Under the pieces are notes generated by a model. It searched no databases and was not told the DNA's origin. It was given only the letters and a program-made list of their open reading frames with translations. A stretch of 64,000 nucleotides of DNA, taken from assembly GCA_046330435.1 (NCBI GenBank), contig JAXLST010000009.1:124001-188000 (forward strand), given 5' to 3'. The translations under genes were made by a program, and so were the position numbers. Positions 8,807 through 16,986 of the stretch are shown here, piece after piece (the stretch's first letter is position 1; each line of letters begins with the position of its first letter). This stretch comes from Ga0077560 sp046330435. GTDB lineage: Bacteria > Actinomycetota > Thermoleophilia > Miltoncostaeales > Miltoncostaeaceae.

Positions 8807-10819
8807 TCAGCGCGTGACGCGGTAGCCGTACGGCGCGAGGCCGTCCAGCGCGTCCGCGAGGGCCGTCTCGCCGGTCCGCACCCGGCGGGATGCGGCGGCC
8901 CAGCGCGCGTCCGAGCCCGCCCCGGCGGCGGCCGCCAGTGCCTGGTACGCCCCCTCCAGTCCGGTCAGGGCGTCGCGCACGGCGGTCGCCGAGGCTCCTG
9001 GGCCGGGCGCCAGGCCCTCGATGCCCGGGCCCAGCGTCTTGGCGGCGTCGCCGTACAGCCCGGCGAGGCGGGTCGCGGTGTCCGCCTGCGCCCGGGGCAG
9101 CGTCGCGGTGCGCAGCGCCGCGCGCCGCGACCGCACCGCCGGGTTGAGCGTGGTGAACGCCGACCGCAGCCGCGCGGTGAACGCCGCGTCGGGTCCTCCG
9201 GGGAAGACCTTGGTGCCGGTCACCCGCAGGCCGGTCGCCGCGTCGTCGCAGACCGTCGCCGGGATGCCGACGCAGGCGACCACGGCGTCGCCGCGGCCGG
9301 TCACGACCGTGTAGGTGGTGAGCGTCCCCGCGTCCCGCACCCGGCGGGCCTCGGCCCCGGACCCCAGCCGCACGGCGTCGGCGGCCACGTCGGGCGGCGC
9401 CGGGTCACGGAACCCGAGCAGCACGCCGTTGCCGGTCGCCGGGTCGGAGGCGCCACCGGTCATCGTGATCGCGCCGAGCTCCGACGGGGCGGCGGGCGCG
9501 TCGCCCGTCCACGTCGCGGGCACCCGCACGGTGAGGCCGTCGCCGTCCACCGTCCGCGGGGGGTCCTCGGGGGTCGTCCCGCCGCCCGCGGCGCGGCCCA
9601 GGAACAGGCCGCCGGCGGCGAGCGCCACGGCGGCGACGGCGGCCCCGGCGAGCAGCGCCGGGCTGCGCCGGCCCGGTTCCGGCGGGCGGCGGCGGGCGGT
9701 GGTGGCCTCCGGGGAGGGCTCGGGGGGCGGCGGCACGGCCCCGTGCGGCGGAGACGGCGGCGGGAGCGTGGTGGGTGGCGGCGCGACGGGGGCGGGTGCC
9801 ACCTCCGTCCCGCCCGCCGGGGACGCGGGCACGGCGGCCAGCGGCACCGGGGAGCCCGGCGGCGGGGGCACGGTGGTGCCGGGGCTCGCGATCGTCGGCG
9901 CCGGCGGCCCCACGGTGGGGACGGACCCCGGGGCGATCTCGGTGGGGCCCGGCGGCGGGGGCGGCGGGGGCGGCGGCCCGCCGGCGGACGCCCGCAACCG
10001 CGCCGCCATCTCCGCGGCGGAGGCGAACCGCTGCTCCGGCTCCTTCGCCAGCGCGCGCATGAGCAGCTCCGCGGCGGCGGGCGGGACGTCGGGGCGGAAC
10101 TCGCGCGGGTCCGGGATCGGCGCGGCGATGTGCATGAACGCGGCCGCCGGGCCGGGCTCCTCCGCCACGAACGGCAGCCGCCCGGTGACCGCCTCGAACA
10201 GCACCGCCCCGAGGGCGTACAGGTCGGTCTGCGGGAGGATCCGCTTGCCCAGGGCCTGCTCGGGCGCCCAGTACCCGGGGGTGCCCATGACGATGCCGGT
10301 CTTGGTGGCGATGTCCGAGCCGCTTCCGGGCCCCAGGCCGGCGAGCCGTGCCAGGCCGAAGTCCGCGACCCGGACGTGACCGCCCGGCTCGATGAGGATG
10401 TTGCTGGGCTTCACGTCGCGGTGGACGACGCCCTCGGCGTGGGCCGCCTGCAGCGCGTCGCACACCTGCGCGCCGATCTGCGCGCACCGCGCCCAGGGCA
10501 CCGGGCCGCGGGCCATGAGCCGGTCCATGGGCTCGCCCGGCACGAACTCCAGCACCAGGCAGAGCTCGTCGTCGGCGAGCCGGAGGATGTCGTACAGGGC
10601 GATGATGCCGCTGTGCCGCAGGCGCGCCAGGGCCCGCGCCTCCCGGCGGAAGCGGCTCACCAGGTCCGGTTCCTTCGCCAGGTTCGGGAGCAGCGACTTG
10701 ATCGCCACGTCCCGCTCGAGCTCCCGGTCCCAGGCGCGCCACACCGCGCCCATGCCGCCCTGTCCCAGCAGCGCGCGCAGCTCGTAGCGGTCGGCCAGCA
10801 CGCTTCCGGGTGCGTTCAT
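8807..10819 (-). CDS. Transmembrane Ser/Thr protein kinase (PknB type)
   Basis: 670-residue Hanks-type kinase. The cytosolic domain (about 11-275) has the glycine loop GQGGMGAV, Lys41 (VAIK), catalytic HRDVKPSN (Asp135), DFG (Asp153) and APE (WAPEQAL), so it should be active. A Pro-rich linker (about 281-385, including a run of nine prolines) leads to one transmembrane helix (about 388-409). The external part (about 415-670) is not PASTA repeats. It starts VRVPATWTGDAP, a PsbP/Mog1-like opening, and ends in a helical region. Upstream, CACAAT lies 6 bases before the ATG, a leaderless arrangement. The gene converges on the extracellular protein cluster. Confidence 0.93.
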   Translation of the reverse strand: MNAPGSVLADRYELRALLGQGGMGAVWRAWDRELERDVAIKSLLPNLAKEPDLVSRFRREARALARLRHSGIIALYDILRLADDELCLVLEFVPGEPMDRLMARGPVPWARCAQIGAQVCDALQAAHAEGVVHRDVKPSNILIEPGGHVRVADFGLARLAGLGPGSGSDIATKTGIVMGTPGYWAPEQALGKRILPQTDLYALGAVLFEAVTGRLPFVAEEPGPAAAFMHIAAPIPDPREFRPDVPPAAAELLMRALAKEPEQRFASAAEMAARLRASAGGPPPPPPPPPGPTEIAPGSVPTVGPPAPTIASPGTTVPPPPGSPVPLAAVPASPAGGTEVAPAPVAPPPTTLPPPSPPHGAVPPPPEPSPEATTARRRPPEPGRRSPALLAGAAVAAVALAAGGLFLGRAAGGGTTPEDPPRTVDGDGLTVRVPATWTGDAPAAPSELGAITMTGGASDPATGNGVLLGFRDPAPPDVAADAVRLGSGAEARRVRDAGTLTTYTVVTGRGDAVVACVGIPATVCDDAATGLRVTGTKVFPGGPDAAFTARLRSAFTTLNPAVRSRRAALRTATLPRAQADTATRLAGLYGDAAKTLGPGIEGLAPGPGASATAVRDALTGLEGAYQALAAAAGAGSDARWAAASRRVRTGETALADALDGLAPYGYRVTR

Positions 10820-10887
10820 GGCCCCATTGTGCCCGTCCCGGCCCCCGTCCGTCGCGGGCGCCGCGGCCCGGCGCCCGGCCGGGCCGG

Positions 10888-10893
10888 TACCCT
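10888..10893 (+). promoter_or_regulatory. Probable -10 element (TACCCT) for leaderless rpe
   Basis: TACCCT lies exactly 6 bases before the ATG at 10900, so the transcript should start at the initiation codon. It would drive the whole rpe-rib-E1 chain. No FMN riboswitch can fit before this start. Confidence 0.6.
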
Positions 10894-10899
10894 GGGGGA

Positions 10900-11568
10900 A
10901 TGGCGACCAGTGATCCGGCTCCGGCGGTCCTCCCGTCGGTCATGTCCGCCGACATGCTCGCGCTCGGCGCGCAGCTCGGCGCGCTCTGCGACGCGGGTGC
11001 CCGCGTCTTCCACGTCGACGTGATGGACGGGCACTTCGTCCCCAACCTCACCATCGGCCCGGACTTCACGGCGGCGGTCGCGCGCGCCGTGCGCCCGCAC
11101 GGCGGGCTGGTCGACGTCCACCTCATGGTCGAGCGCCCCGGCCACCTGCTGGAGCTGTTCGCCCCGCACGCCGACGCCATCAGCGTCCACGTCGAGGCCG
11201 ACCCCCACGTGCACCGGCTGCTGGGGGAGATCCGGCGGCTCCGCTGCCGCGCCGGGCTGGCGGTCAACCCCGGCACGCCGGTGGCCGCCGTCGCCGAGCT
11301 CGCCGAGGAGCTCGACTACGTCAACTGCATGTCCGTGAACCCCGGGTTCGCCGGGCAGTCGTTCATCGCGACGACGCCCGCCAAGCTCGCCCGGCTCCGC
11401 GACGCCCTGCCGGACCGGGTGCTGCTGGAGGTCGACGGCGGCATCGGGCCGGCGACGCTCCCGGCCGCGCGCGACGCCGGGGCCCAGTGGCTGGTGTCCG
11501 CCTCCGCGATCTTCGGGCAGCCGGACCCGGTGGCGGCGTACGCGGCCCTGGCGGCGCTCGCCGGGTGA
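10900..11568 (+). CDS. rpe: Ribulose-phosphate 3-epimerase
   Basis: Interconverts ribulose 5-phosphate and xylulose 5-phosphate, so it can supply the ribulose 5-phosphate used by RibB two genes downstream. The 222-residue TIM barrel shows HVDVMDGHFVPNLTIGP, DVHLMVERP, MSVNPGFAGQ and VDGGIG, holding the metal-binding His/Asp residues and the phosphate loop. I use the ATG at 10900, 6 bases after TACCCT, although the frame is open further upstream. Its stop overlaps the GTG of ribD. Confidence 0.96.
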   Translation: MATSDPAPAVLPSVMSADMLALGAQLGALCDAGARVFHVDVMDGHFVPNLTIGPDFTAAVARAVRPHGGLVDVHLMVERPGHLLELFAPHADAISVHVEADPHVHRLLGEIRRLRCRAGLAVNPGTPVAAVAELAEELDYVNCMSVNPGFAGQSFIATTPAKLARLRDALPDRVLLEVDGGIGPATLPAARDAGAQWLVSASAIFGQPDPVAAYAALAALAG

Positions 11569-12704
11569 GCGGCGCTCCGCCCGACGCCGCCGAGCTGGCG
11601 GCGCTCGCCCGCGCCCGGGGGCTGGCGATGAACGCCCGCGGCCGGGTGAGCCCCAACCCGCTGGTGGGCGCCGTGGTCCTCCGGGACGGCGCGGTGGTGG
11701 GGGAGGGCTGGCACGAGGGCCCGGGCCTGCCCCACGCCGAGGTGATGGCCCTGCGGGACGCGGGCGACGCTGCGCGCGGCGCCACGGTCGCCTGCACCCT
11801 CGAGCCGTGCTCCCACTTCGGGCGCACGCCGCCGTGCACGAACGCGCTGCTGGAGGCGGGGGTCGCCCGCGTCGTGATCGGCTGCCTGGACCCGCTCGAG
11901 CGCACCCGCGGGCAGGGTGTCCGCATCCTCGCCGACGCCGGCGTTGACGTCGTCCTGGCGCCGCCGGACGAGGAGGCCGCCTGCCGGGAGCTCAACGCCG
12001 CGTTCGTGACCCACTCCGTCCGCGGCCGGCCGCACGTGCTGCTCAAGCTCGCGACCAGCCTGGACGGCAAGATCGCCACCGCGGCGGGCGAGAGCCGCTG
12101 GATCACCGGCCCGCCGGCGCGCGCGCTGGTGCACCGCTGGCGCGCCGACCACGACGCCGTCGCGGTGGGGATCGGCACCGCCCTGGCGGACGACCCGGGG
12201 CTCACGGCCCGCGACGTGGAGGGTCCGGTGCGGCAGCCCGCGCGGGTGGTGTTCGACACCGCGGCCCGCCTGCCGGTCGACTCCCAGCTGGTGCGCACCG
12301 CCGGGGAGGTCCCGGTCCTGGTGGTCGCCGGCGAGGCGGCCCCGGCGGACCGCGTGGCGGCCCTGGAGGCGAACGGCGTGCGGGTGCTGCGGGTGCCCGG
12401 CGCGCCCGCGGACGTCGCCGCCGGGATGGCGGCGCTCGCCGTCGAGGGCATCCAGTCGGTGTTCCTGGAGGGCGGGGCGCAGCTGGCGGGCGCCGCACTG
12501 CGGGCGGGGATCGTGGACGTCGTGCGATGGTTCAGCGCCCCCATGCTCATCGGCGGCGACGGCGCACCCGGCGCCATCGGCGGCCGGGGCGCCGCGCTGC
12601 TGGCCGACGCGCCGCGGCTGCACGGCGTCACCGTGGAGCGTGTGGGGGACGACATCCTCGTCGCGGGGCGCATCGTGCCGCTGCCCGGCGTCGGCGGGGA
12701 CTGA
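11565..12704 (+). CDS. ribD: Riboflavin biosynthesis deaminase/reductase RibD
   Basis: Bifunctional enzyme for the second and third steps from GTP: it deaminates the pyrimidine and reduces the ribosyl side chain. The N-terminal deaminase (about 10-150) has the zinc motifs HAEVMAL and CTLEPCSHFGRTPPC. The C-terminal NADPH reductase (about 155-379) starts LLKLATSLDGKIAT and includes ESRWITG. The length, 379 residues, is normal. The GTG start overlaps the rpe stop (GTGA). Confidence 0.95.
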   Translation: MSGAPPDAAELAALARARGLAMNARGRVSPNPLVGAVVLRDGAVVGEGWHEGPGLPHAEVMALRDAGDAARGATVACTLEPCSHFGRTPPCTNALLEAGVARVVIGCLDPLERTRGQGVRILADAGVDVVLAPPDEEAACRELNAAFVTHSVRGRPHVLLKLATSLDGKIATAAGESRWITGPPARALVHRWRADHDAVAVGIGTALADDPGLTARDVEGPVRQPARVVFDTAARLPVDSQLVRTAGEVPVLVVAGEAAPADRVAALEANGVRVLRVPGAPADVAAGMAALAVEGIQSVFLEGGAQLAGAALRAGIVDVVRWFSAPMLIGGDGAPGAIGGRGAALLADAPRLHGVTVERVGDDILVAGRIVPLPGVGGD

Positions 12705-12719
12705 CAGGAGGACGTGCGG

Positions 12720-13331
12720 GTGTTCACCGGACTTGTCGAGGAGATGGGGACCGTCGTCGCGGTCACGCCGGGGGAGGCGGGGGCGCGGGTGACGTTCCGG
12801 GCGCCGCTGGTGTCCGACGGCCTCGCGCTGGGCGACTCGGTCGCCGTGGACGGCGCGTGCCTCACCGCGGTGGATCTCCTGCCCGACGGCTTCGCCGTCG
12901 AGGCGGTCGCCGAGACCCTGCGCCGCACCTGCCTGGGCGACCGCTCCGAGGGCGACCGCGTGAACCTGGAGCGCGCCCTGCCGGCGGGGGGCCGCCTGGG
13001 GGGCCACATCGTGCAGGGGCACGTGGACGGCACCGGGACGGTCGCGGCCGCGACCCCGGAGGGCGAGAGCGTCGTGATGCGCGTGACGGCCCCGCCCGCG
13101 GTCATGCGCTACGTCGTGGAGAAGGGGTCCATCACCGTGGACGGCGTAAGCCTCACGGTCGCCGGCCGTGACGATGAGGGGTTCTCGATCGCCCTGATCC
13201 CCCACACGATGTCGGCGACGACCCTGGGCCCGGAGGCCGTGGGACGCCGCGTGAACCTGGAGGTGGACCTTGTGGCAAAGTACGTCGAGGCGCTTGCGGC
13301 GCCCTATCTGACGTCGCGGGAGGAGCGATGA
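12720..13331 (+). CDS. ribE: Riboflavin synthase, alpha chain
   Basis: Dismutates two lumazines to riboflavin. The 203-residue protein has two lumazine-binding repeats, with MFTGLVEEMG at the start, GACLTAV in the first half and DGVSLTV in the second. I choose the GTG at 12720 because AGGAGG at 12706-12711 is 8 bases upstream and the protein then starts MFTGLVEE like the family; the GTG at 12714 lies only 2 bases from that site. The stop overlaps the ribBA ATG. Confidence 0.95.
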   Translation: MFTGLVEEMGTVVAVTPGEAGARVTFRAPLVSDGLALGDSVAVDGACLTAVDLLPDGFAVEAVAETLRRTCLGDRSEGDRVNLERALPAGGRLGGHIVQGHVDGTGTVAAATPEGESVVMRVTAPPAVMRYVVEKGSITVDGVSLTVAGRDDEGFSIALIPHTMSATTLGPEAVGRRVNLEVDLVAKYVEALAAPYLTSREER

Positions 13332-14593
13332 GCAGCACGCAGACGCGCCCGTTCGCGACGATCGAGGAGGCCATCGAGGACATCCGCGCAGGGCGGATGG
13401 TCGTGGTGGTCGACTCCGAGGACCGCGAGAACGAGGGCGACCTCATCATGGCGGCGCAGTTCGCCACCCCGGAGGCCATCAACTTCATGGCCCGGCACGG
13501 CCGCGGGCTCATCTGCCTGGCCCTCACGCCGGAGCGGTGCGAGCACCTGGGGCTCACCTCGATGGTCCGCCGCAACGAGGCCCCGCACCACACCGCGTTC
13601 ACGGAGTCCATCGAGGCGCGGGACGGCGTCACCACGGGCATCTCGGCGCCCGACCGGGCCCGCACCGTCATGGTCGCGATCGACCCCAACTCCGGTCCCG
13701 GCGACCTCGTGCGCCCCGGCCACATCTTCCCGCTCCGCGCCAAGTCGGGCGGGGTGCTGGAGCGCGCCGGCCACACCGAGGCGGCCGTCGACCTCGCCCG
13801 CATGGCGGGCCTCATCCCCGCCGGGGTGATCTGCGAGGTCATGCGCGAGGACGGCGAGATGGCGCGGGTCGACGACCTCGTGCTGTACGCGCAGGAACAC
13901 GGACTGCGGATGGTCACCATCGAGGATCTCATCGAGTACCGCCGGCACACCGAGCGGCTCGTCGAGCGCGGCGGCCAGGCGCGCCTGCCCACGGTGTACG
14001 GCGAGTGGACCGCGGTGGGCTACCGCAGCCTCGTGGACGGCAAGCACCACCTCGCGCTGGTCAAGGGCGAGGTCTCCGGCAAGGACAACGTCCTGGTGCG
14101 CGTGCACTCCGAGTGCCTCACCGGGGACGTGTTCGGGTCGCTCCGCTGCGACTGCGGCGAGCAGCTCGCCGCGGCGATGCGGATGATCGACGCCGCCGGC
14201 GAGGGCGTGGTGCTCTACATCGCCCAGGAGGGCCGCGGCATCGGCCTGCTCAACAAGCTCCGCGCGTACGAGCTGCAGGACGAGGGCTACGACACCGTGG
14301 AGGCCAACGTCCGCCTCGGCTTCCCCCCGGACCTGCGCGACTACGGCCTGGGCGCCCAGATCCTCGTGGACCTCGGCCTCACCACCATCCGGCAGCTCAC
14401 CAACAACCCCAAGAAGATCGTGGGGCTGGAGGGCTACGGCCTGCGCGTCGTGGAGCGCGTGCCGATCGAGGTGGAGCCGGGTCCCGACAACCTGCGGTAC
14501 CTGCAGGTCAAGCGCGACAAGATGGGCCACATCCTGCACCACCAGGATCTGCGGCTGGAGCCGGACGGCGAGGGTGCCGGTGGCGCGGACTGA
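13328..14593 (+). CDS. ribBA: DHBP synthase / GTP cyclohydrolase II fusion (RibBA)
   Basis: Makes both precursors of lumazine. The RibB half (about 1-205) has EDRENEGDL, RPGHIFPLRA and HTEAAVDLARMAG. The RibA half (about 206-400) has the zinc ligands in CLTGDVFGSLRCDCGEQL and the substrate motif QEGRGIGL. Both active sites look complete in 421 residues. It overlaps ribE at ATGA and ribH by about 20 bases. Confidence 0.97.
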   Translation: MSSTQTRPFATIEEAIEDIRAGRMVVVVDSEDRENEGDLIMAAQFATPEAINFMARHGRGLICLALTPERCEHLGLTSMVRRNEAPHHTAFTESIEARDGVTTGISAPDRARTVMVAIDPNSGPGDLVRPGHIFPLRAKSGGVLERAGHTEAAVDLARMAGLIPAGVICEVMREDGEMARVDDLVLYAQEHGLRMVTIEDLIEYRRHTERLVERGGQARLPTVYGEWTAVGYRSLVDGKHHLALVKGEVSGKDNVLVRVHSECLTGDVFGSLRCDCGEQLAAAMRMIDAAGEGVVLYIAQEGRGIGLLNKLRAYELQDEGYDTVEANVRLGFPPDLRDYGLGAQILVDLGLTTIRQLTNNPKKIVGLEGYGLRVVERVPIEVEPGPDNLRYLQVKRDKMGHILHHQDLRLEPDGEGAGGAD

Positions 14594-15065
14594 GGCCGCC
14601 CCCGAGGCGACCCCGCTCGAGGCCCCGGGGGTCCGCATCGCGCTGGTCTGCTCGGGCTTCCACCGGGGGCTCACCGGCAACCTGGTGACGGGCGCCCGCG
14701 AGCGCCTGGCCGAGTGCGGCCTCGCCGCCGACCGCATCGACGAGCACTGGGTCCCCGGCGCCTACGAGACGCCGCTGGCCGCCCAGATGCTGGCGCGGAC
14801 CGGCCGGTACGCCGCGATCGTCGCCCTGGGCGCGGTGGTGCGCGGCAGCACCCCGCACTTCGAGCACGTCTGCTGGAACGCGTCCCGCGGGCTCACCCGC
14901 GTGTCGCTCGACACGGGCATCCCGTGCACGTTCGGGATCCTCACGTGCGACACGGTGGAGCAGGCCTGGGCGCGCGCCGGCGGGGAGGTGGGCAACGCCG
15001 GCGCCGACGCGGCCGACGCCGCGGTGTCGCTGGTGAACCTGGCGCACCGGCTGGCGGGCCTGTGA
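14574..15065 (+). CDS. ribH: Lumazine synthase
   Basis: Condenses the two RibBA/RibD products into dimethylribityllumazine; the enzyme usually assembles into icosahedral or pentameric shells. Motifs are VPGAYETPLAA, GAVVRGSTPHFEHVC (with the catalytic His) and FGILTCDTVEQA. The phosphate-binding stretch reads GGEVGNAG where many relatives have a Lys-rich GxKAGNKG. Start is GTG at 14574 or, with slightly better ribosome-site spacing, GTG at 14580. The stop overlaps the E1-alpha GTG. Confidence 0.93.
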   Translation: MPVARTEAAPEATPLEAPGVRIALVCSGFHRGLTGNLVTGARERLAECGLAADRIDEHWVPGAYETPLAAQMLARTGRYAAIVALGAVVRGSTPHFEHVCWNASRGLTRVSLDTGIPCTFGILTCDTVEQAWARAGGEVGNAGADAADAAVSLVNLAHRLAGL

Positions 15066-15967
15066 CGGCGGGCGGGCCGGCCGAGCGGTACCGGCGGATG
15101 TACCTCATCCGCCGCTTCGAGGAGACCCTGCTGGACATGTTCTCCCAGGGGCTGCTCGTGGGCACCACCCACACCTGCATCGGCCAGGAGGCCGACGCGG
15201 TGGGCGTCATCGGGCACCTCCGGCCCGGCCTGGACCAGGTGGTGAGCAACCACCGCTGCCACGGGCACTACATCGCGTTCACCGGCGACCTCTCGGGCCT
15301 GGCTGCCGAGGTGATGGGCCGGTCCGGCGGCACGTGCTCCGGACGCGGCGGCAGCCAGCACCTGTGCCGTGACGGCTTCTACACCAACGGCGTCCAGGGC
15401 AGCATCGTCCCGCTGGCCACCGGCATCGCCCTTGCGGAGCGGGAGCGCGGCGCGGGGGCCGTCACCACCGTGTTCATCGGCGACGGCACCCTCGGGCAGG
15501 GCGCGGTGTACGAGTGCCTCAACATGGCGTCGCTGTGGCGGCTGCCGCTGCTGATCGTCGTGGAGAACAACCGGTACGCCCAGACCACCCCGGTGGAGCT
15601 CGCGGTGGCCGGCACGGTGCCGGACCGGGCCCGGGCCTTCGGGGTGGACGCCGCGCACGTCGAGACCACCGACGTGGAGGAGATCCACGTGGTGGCGGGC
15701 GAGTTGGTCGACCACGTCCGGTCCGGGCGGCCGGCGGTGCTGTCCATCGACACGTACCGGCTGCGCGCGCACTCCAAGGGCGACGACGTCCGCGACCCCG
15801 CCGAGGTGGACGCCCGCTGGGCCGCCGAGCCGCTGGCCGTCGCCGGCGCCCGGCTCGACCCCGCGCTGCGCGCCGGGCTGGAGGCGGATGCCGACCGGGA
15901 GCTCGCCGAGGCCCTGGCGGTCGCCCACGCCAGCCCCGTCGCGGTGCTCGAGGAGGCGGTCGCGTGA
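15062..15967 (+). CDS. 2-Oxo-acid dehydrogenase E1 alpha subunit (TPP-dependent)
   Basis: Alpha chain (301 aa) of a heterotetrameric E1 that decarboxylates a 2-oxo acid and reductively acylates a lipoyl arm. The thiamine diphosphate motif runs from GDG (140-142) to NN (169-170). HTCIGQEA (37-44) and GRGGSQHL (94-101) match the pyruvate, acetoin and branched-chain E1 family. The substrate cannot be read from the sequence. Its GTG overlaps the ribH stop and its stop overlaps the E1-beta GTG, so it is physically the sixth gene of the rib chain. No normal E2 or E3 gene is nearby. The only lipoyl protein in the window is the NeuD fusion that converges on E1 beta. Confidence 0.9.
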   Translation: MTAGGPAERYRRMYLIRRFEETLLDMFSQGLLVGTTHTCIGQEADAVGVIGHLRPGLDQVVSNHRCHGHYIAFTGDLSGLAAEVMGRSGGTCSGRGGSQHLCRDGFYTNGVQGSIVPLATGIALAERERGAGAVTTVFIGDGTLGQGAVYECLNMASLWRLPLLIVVENNRYAQTTPVELAVAGTVPDRARAFGVDAAHVETTDVEEIHVVAGELVDHVRSGRPAVLSIDTYRLRAHSKGDDVRDPAEVDARWAAEPLAVAGARLDPALRAGLEADADRELAEALAVAHASPVAVLEEAVA

Positions 15968-16986
15968 GCCCGCCCCGCTGCGGCGCCGAGCTCAACCGCG
16001 GCCTGCACGAGGCCATGGCCGCGTTCCCCGGCGTGTACCTGCTGGGCGAGGACGTGCTGGACCCCTACGGCGGGGCGTTCAAGATCACCCGGGGCCTCTC
16101 GGAGGCGTTCCCCGAGCGGGTCATCACCACGCCCATCTCCGAGGCGTCCCTGTTCGGGGTGGCCGCCGGCATGGCGATGCGCGGCCTGCGGCCGGTGCTG
16201 GAGATCATGTTCGGCGACTTCATCACCCTGGGCTTCGACCAGATCGTCAACGGCATCTCCAAGTTCCGGGAGATGTACGACGACCAGGTCACGCTGCCCC
16301 TGGTGGTGCGCACGCCCATGGGCGGGCGGCGCGGGTACGGGCCCACGCACAGCCAGTCCCTGGAGAAGTTCCTGCTGGGCGTCCCGAACATCCGCATGGT
16401 CGCCGCCAGCGAGGTCCACGACCTCGCGGCGATGGTGACGGCGGCCGTCGCCGACGACGAGCCGGTGTTCCTCATCGAGAACAAGGTGATGTACGGCCGG
16501 CCCAACCTGCGGCCGCTCGACGGCCGCATCGGCGAGCTCGACGTCGTCGAGTCGGACGGCCCCTACCCCGCGCTCACCTTCTCGGGCAGTGGCTTCACCG
16601 AGGCCGCGGCGACCCTGGTGGCCTACGGCGGGATGGTGCCGATCGCCCTGCAGGCCGCCACCGAGCTCATCATGGAGCACGAGGTGTTCTGCGAGGTCGT
16701 CGCGATCAGCGGCCTGCTGCCGCTGGACCTGGACCCGGTGCTGGCGTCGCTGTCCCGCTCCGGGGTCGTGGTGACGCTGGAGGAGGGGACCCTCACCGGC
16801 GGCATCGGCGCGGAGATCGCCGCCCGCGTGCAGGAGCAGGGCTGGGACGACCTGCGGCGGCCGGTGGTGCGCGTCGCCGCGCGCGACGGGATCATCCCGT
16901 CCGCGCCGACCCTGGAGGACGCCGTCCTGCCGGGCGTCTCAGACGTGACCCGCGCCGTGCTCGGCGCGGTGGGCGCGCCGGCCTAG
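15964..16986 (+). CDS. 2-Oxo-acid dehydrogenase E1 beta subunit
   Basis: Beta chain (340 aa) of the same E1. It carries the transketolase-like pyrimidine-binding domain (GEDVLDPYGGAFKITRGL, TPISEASLFGVAAGMA, GLRPVLEIMFGDF) and the C-terminal domain (VVTLEEGTLTGGIGAEI). The central part (RTPMGGRRGYGPTHSQSLEKF) is recognisable but diverged from housekeeping pyruvate dehydrogenases, which fits a specialised enzyme. It overlaps E1 alpha at GTGA. Its TAG stop shares CTAG (16983-16986) with the stop of the lipoyl-NeuD gene on the other strand. Confidence 0.9.
   Translation: MSPPRCGAELNRGLHEAMAAFPGVYLLGEDVLDPYGGAFKITRGLSEAFPERVITTPISEASLFGVAAGMAMRGLRPVLEIMFGDFITLGFDQIVNGISKFREMYDDQVTLPLVVRTPMGGRRGYGPTHSQSLEKFLLGVPNIRMVAASEVHDLAAMVTAAVADDEPVFLIENKVMYGRPNLRPLDGRIGELDVVESDGPYPALTFSGSGFTEAAATLVAYGGMVPIALQAATELIMEHEVFCEVVAISGLLPLDLDPVLASLSRSGVVVTLEEGTLTGGIGAEIAARVQEQGWDDLRRPVVRVAARDGIIPSAPTLEDAVLPGVSDVTRAVLGAVGAPA

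Noticed and set aside
10820..10899. FMN riboswitch ahead of the rib genes
   Set aside because: rpe appears leaderless and the rib genes overlap or nearly touch their upstream genes, so there is no space for the aptamer.
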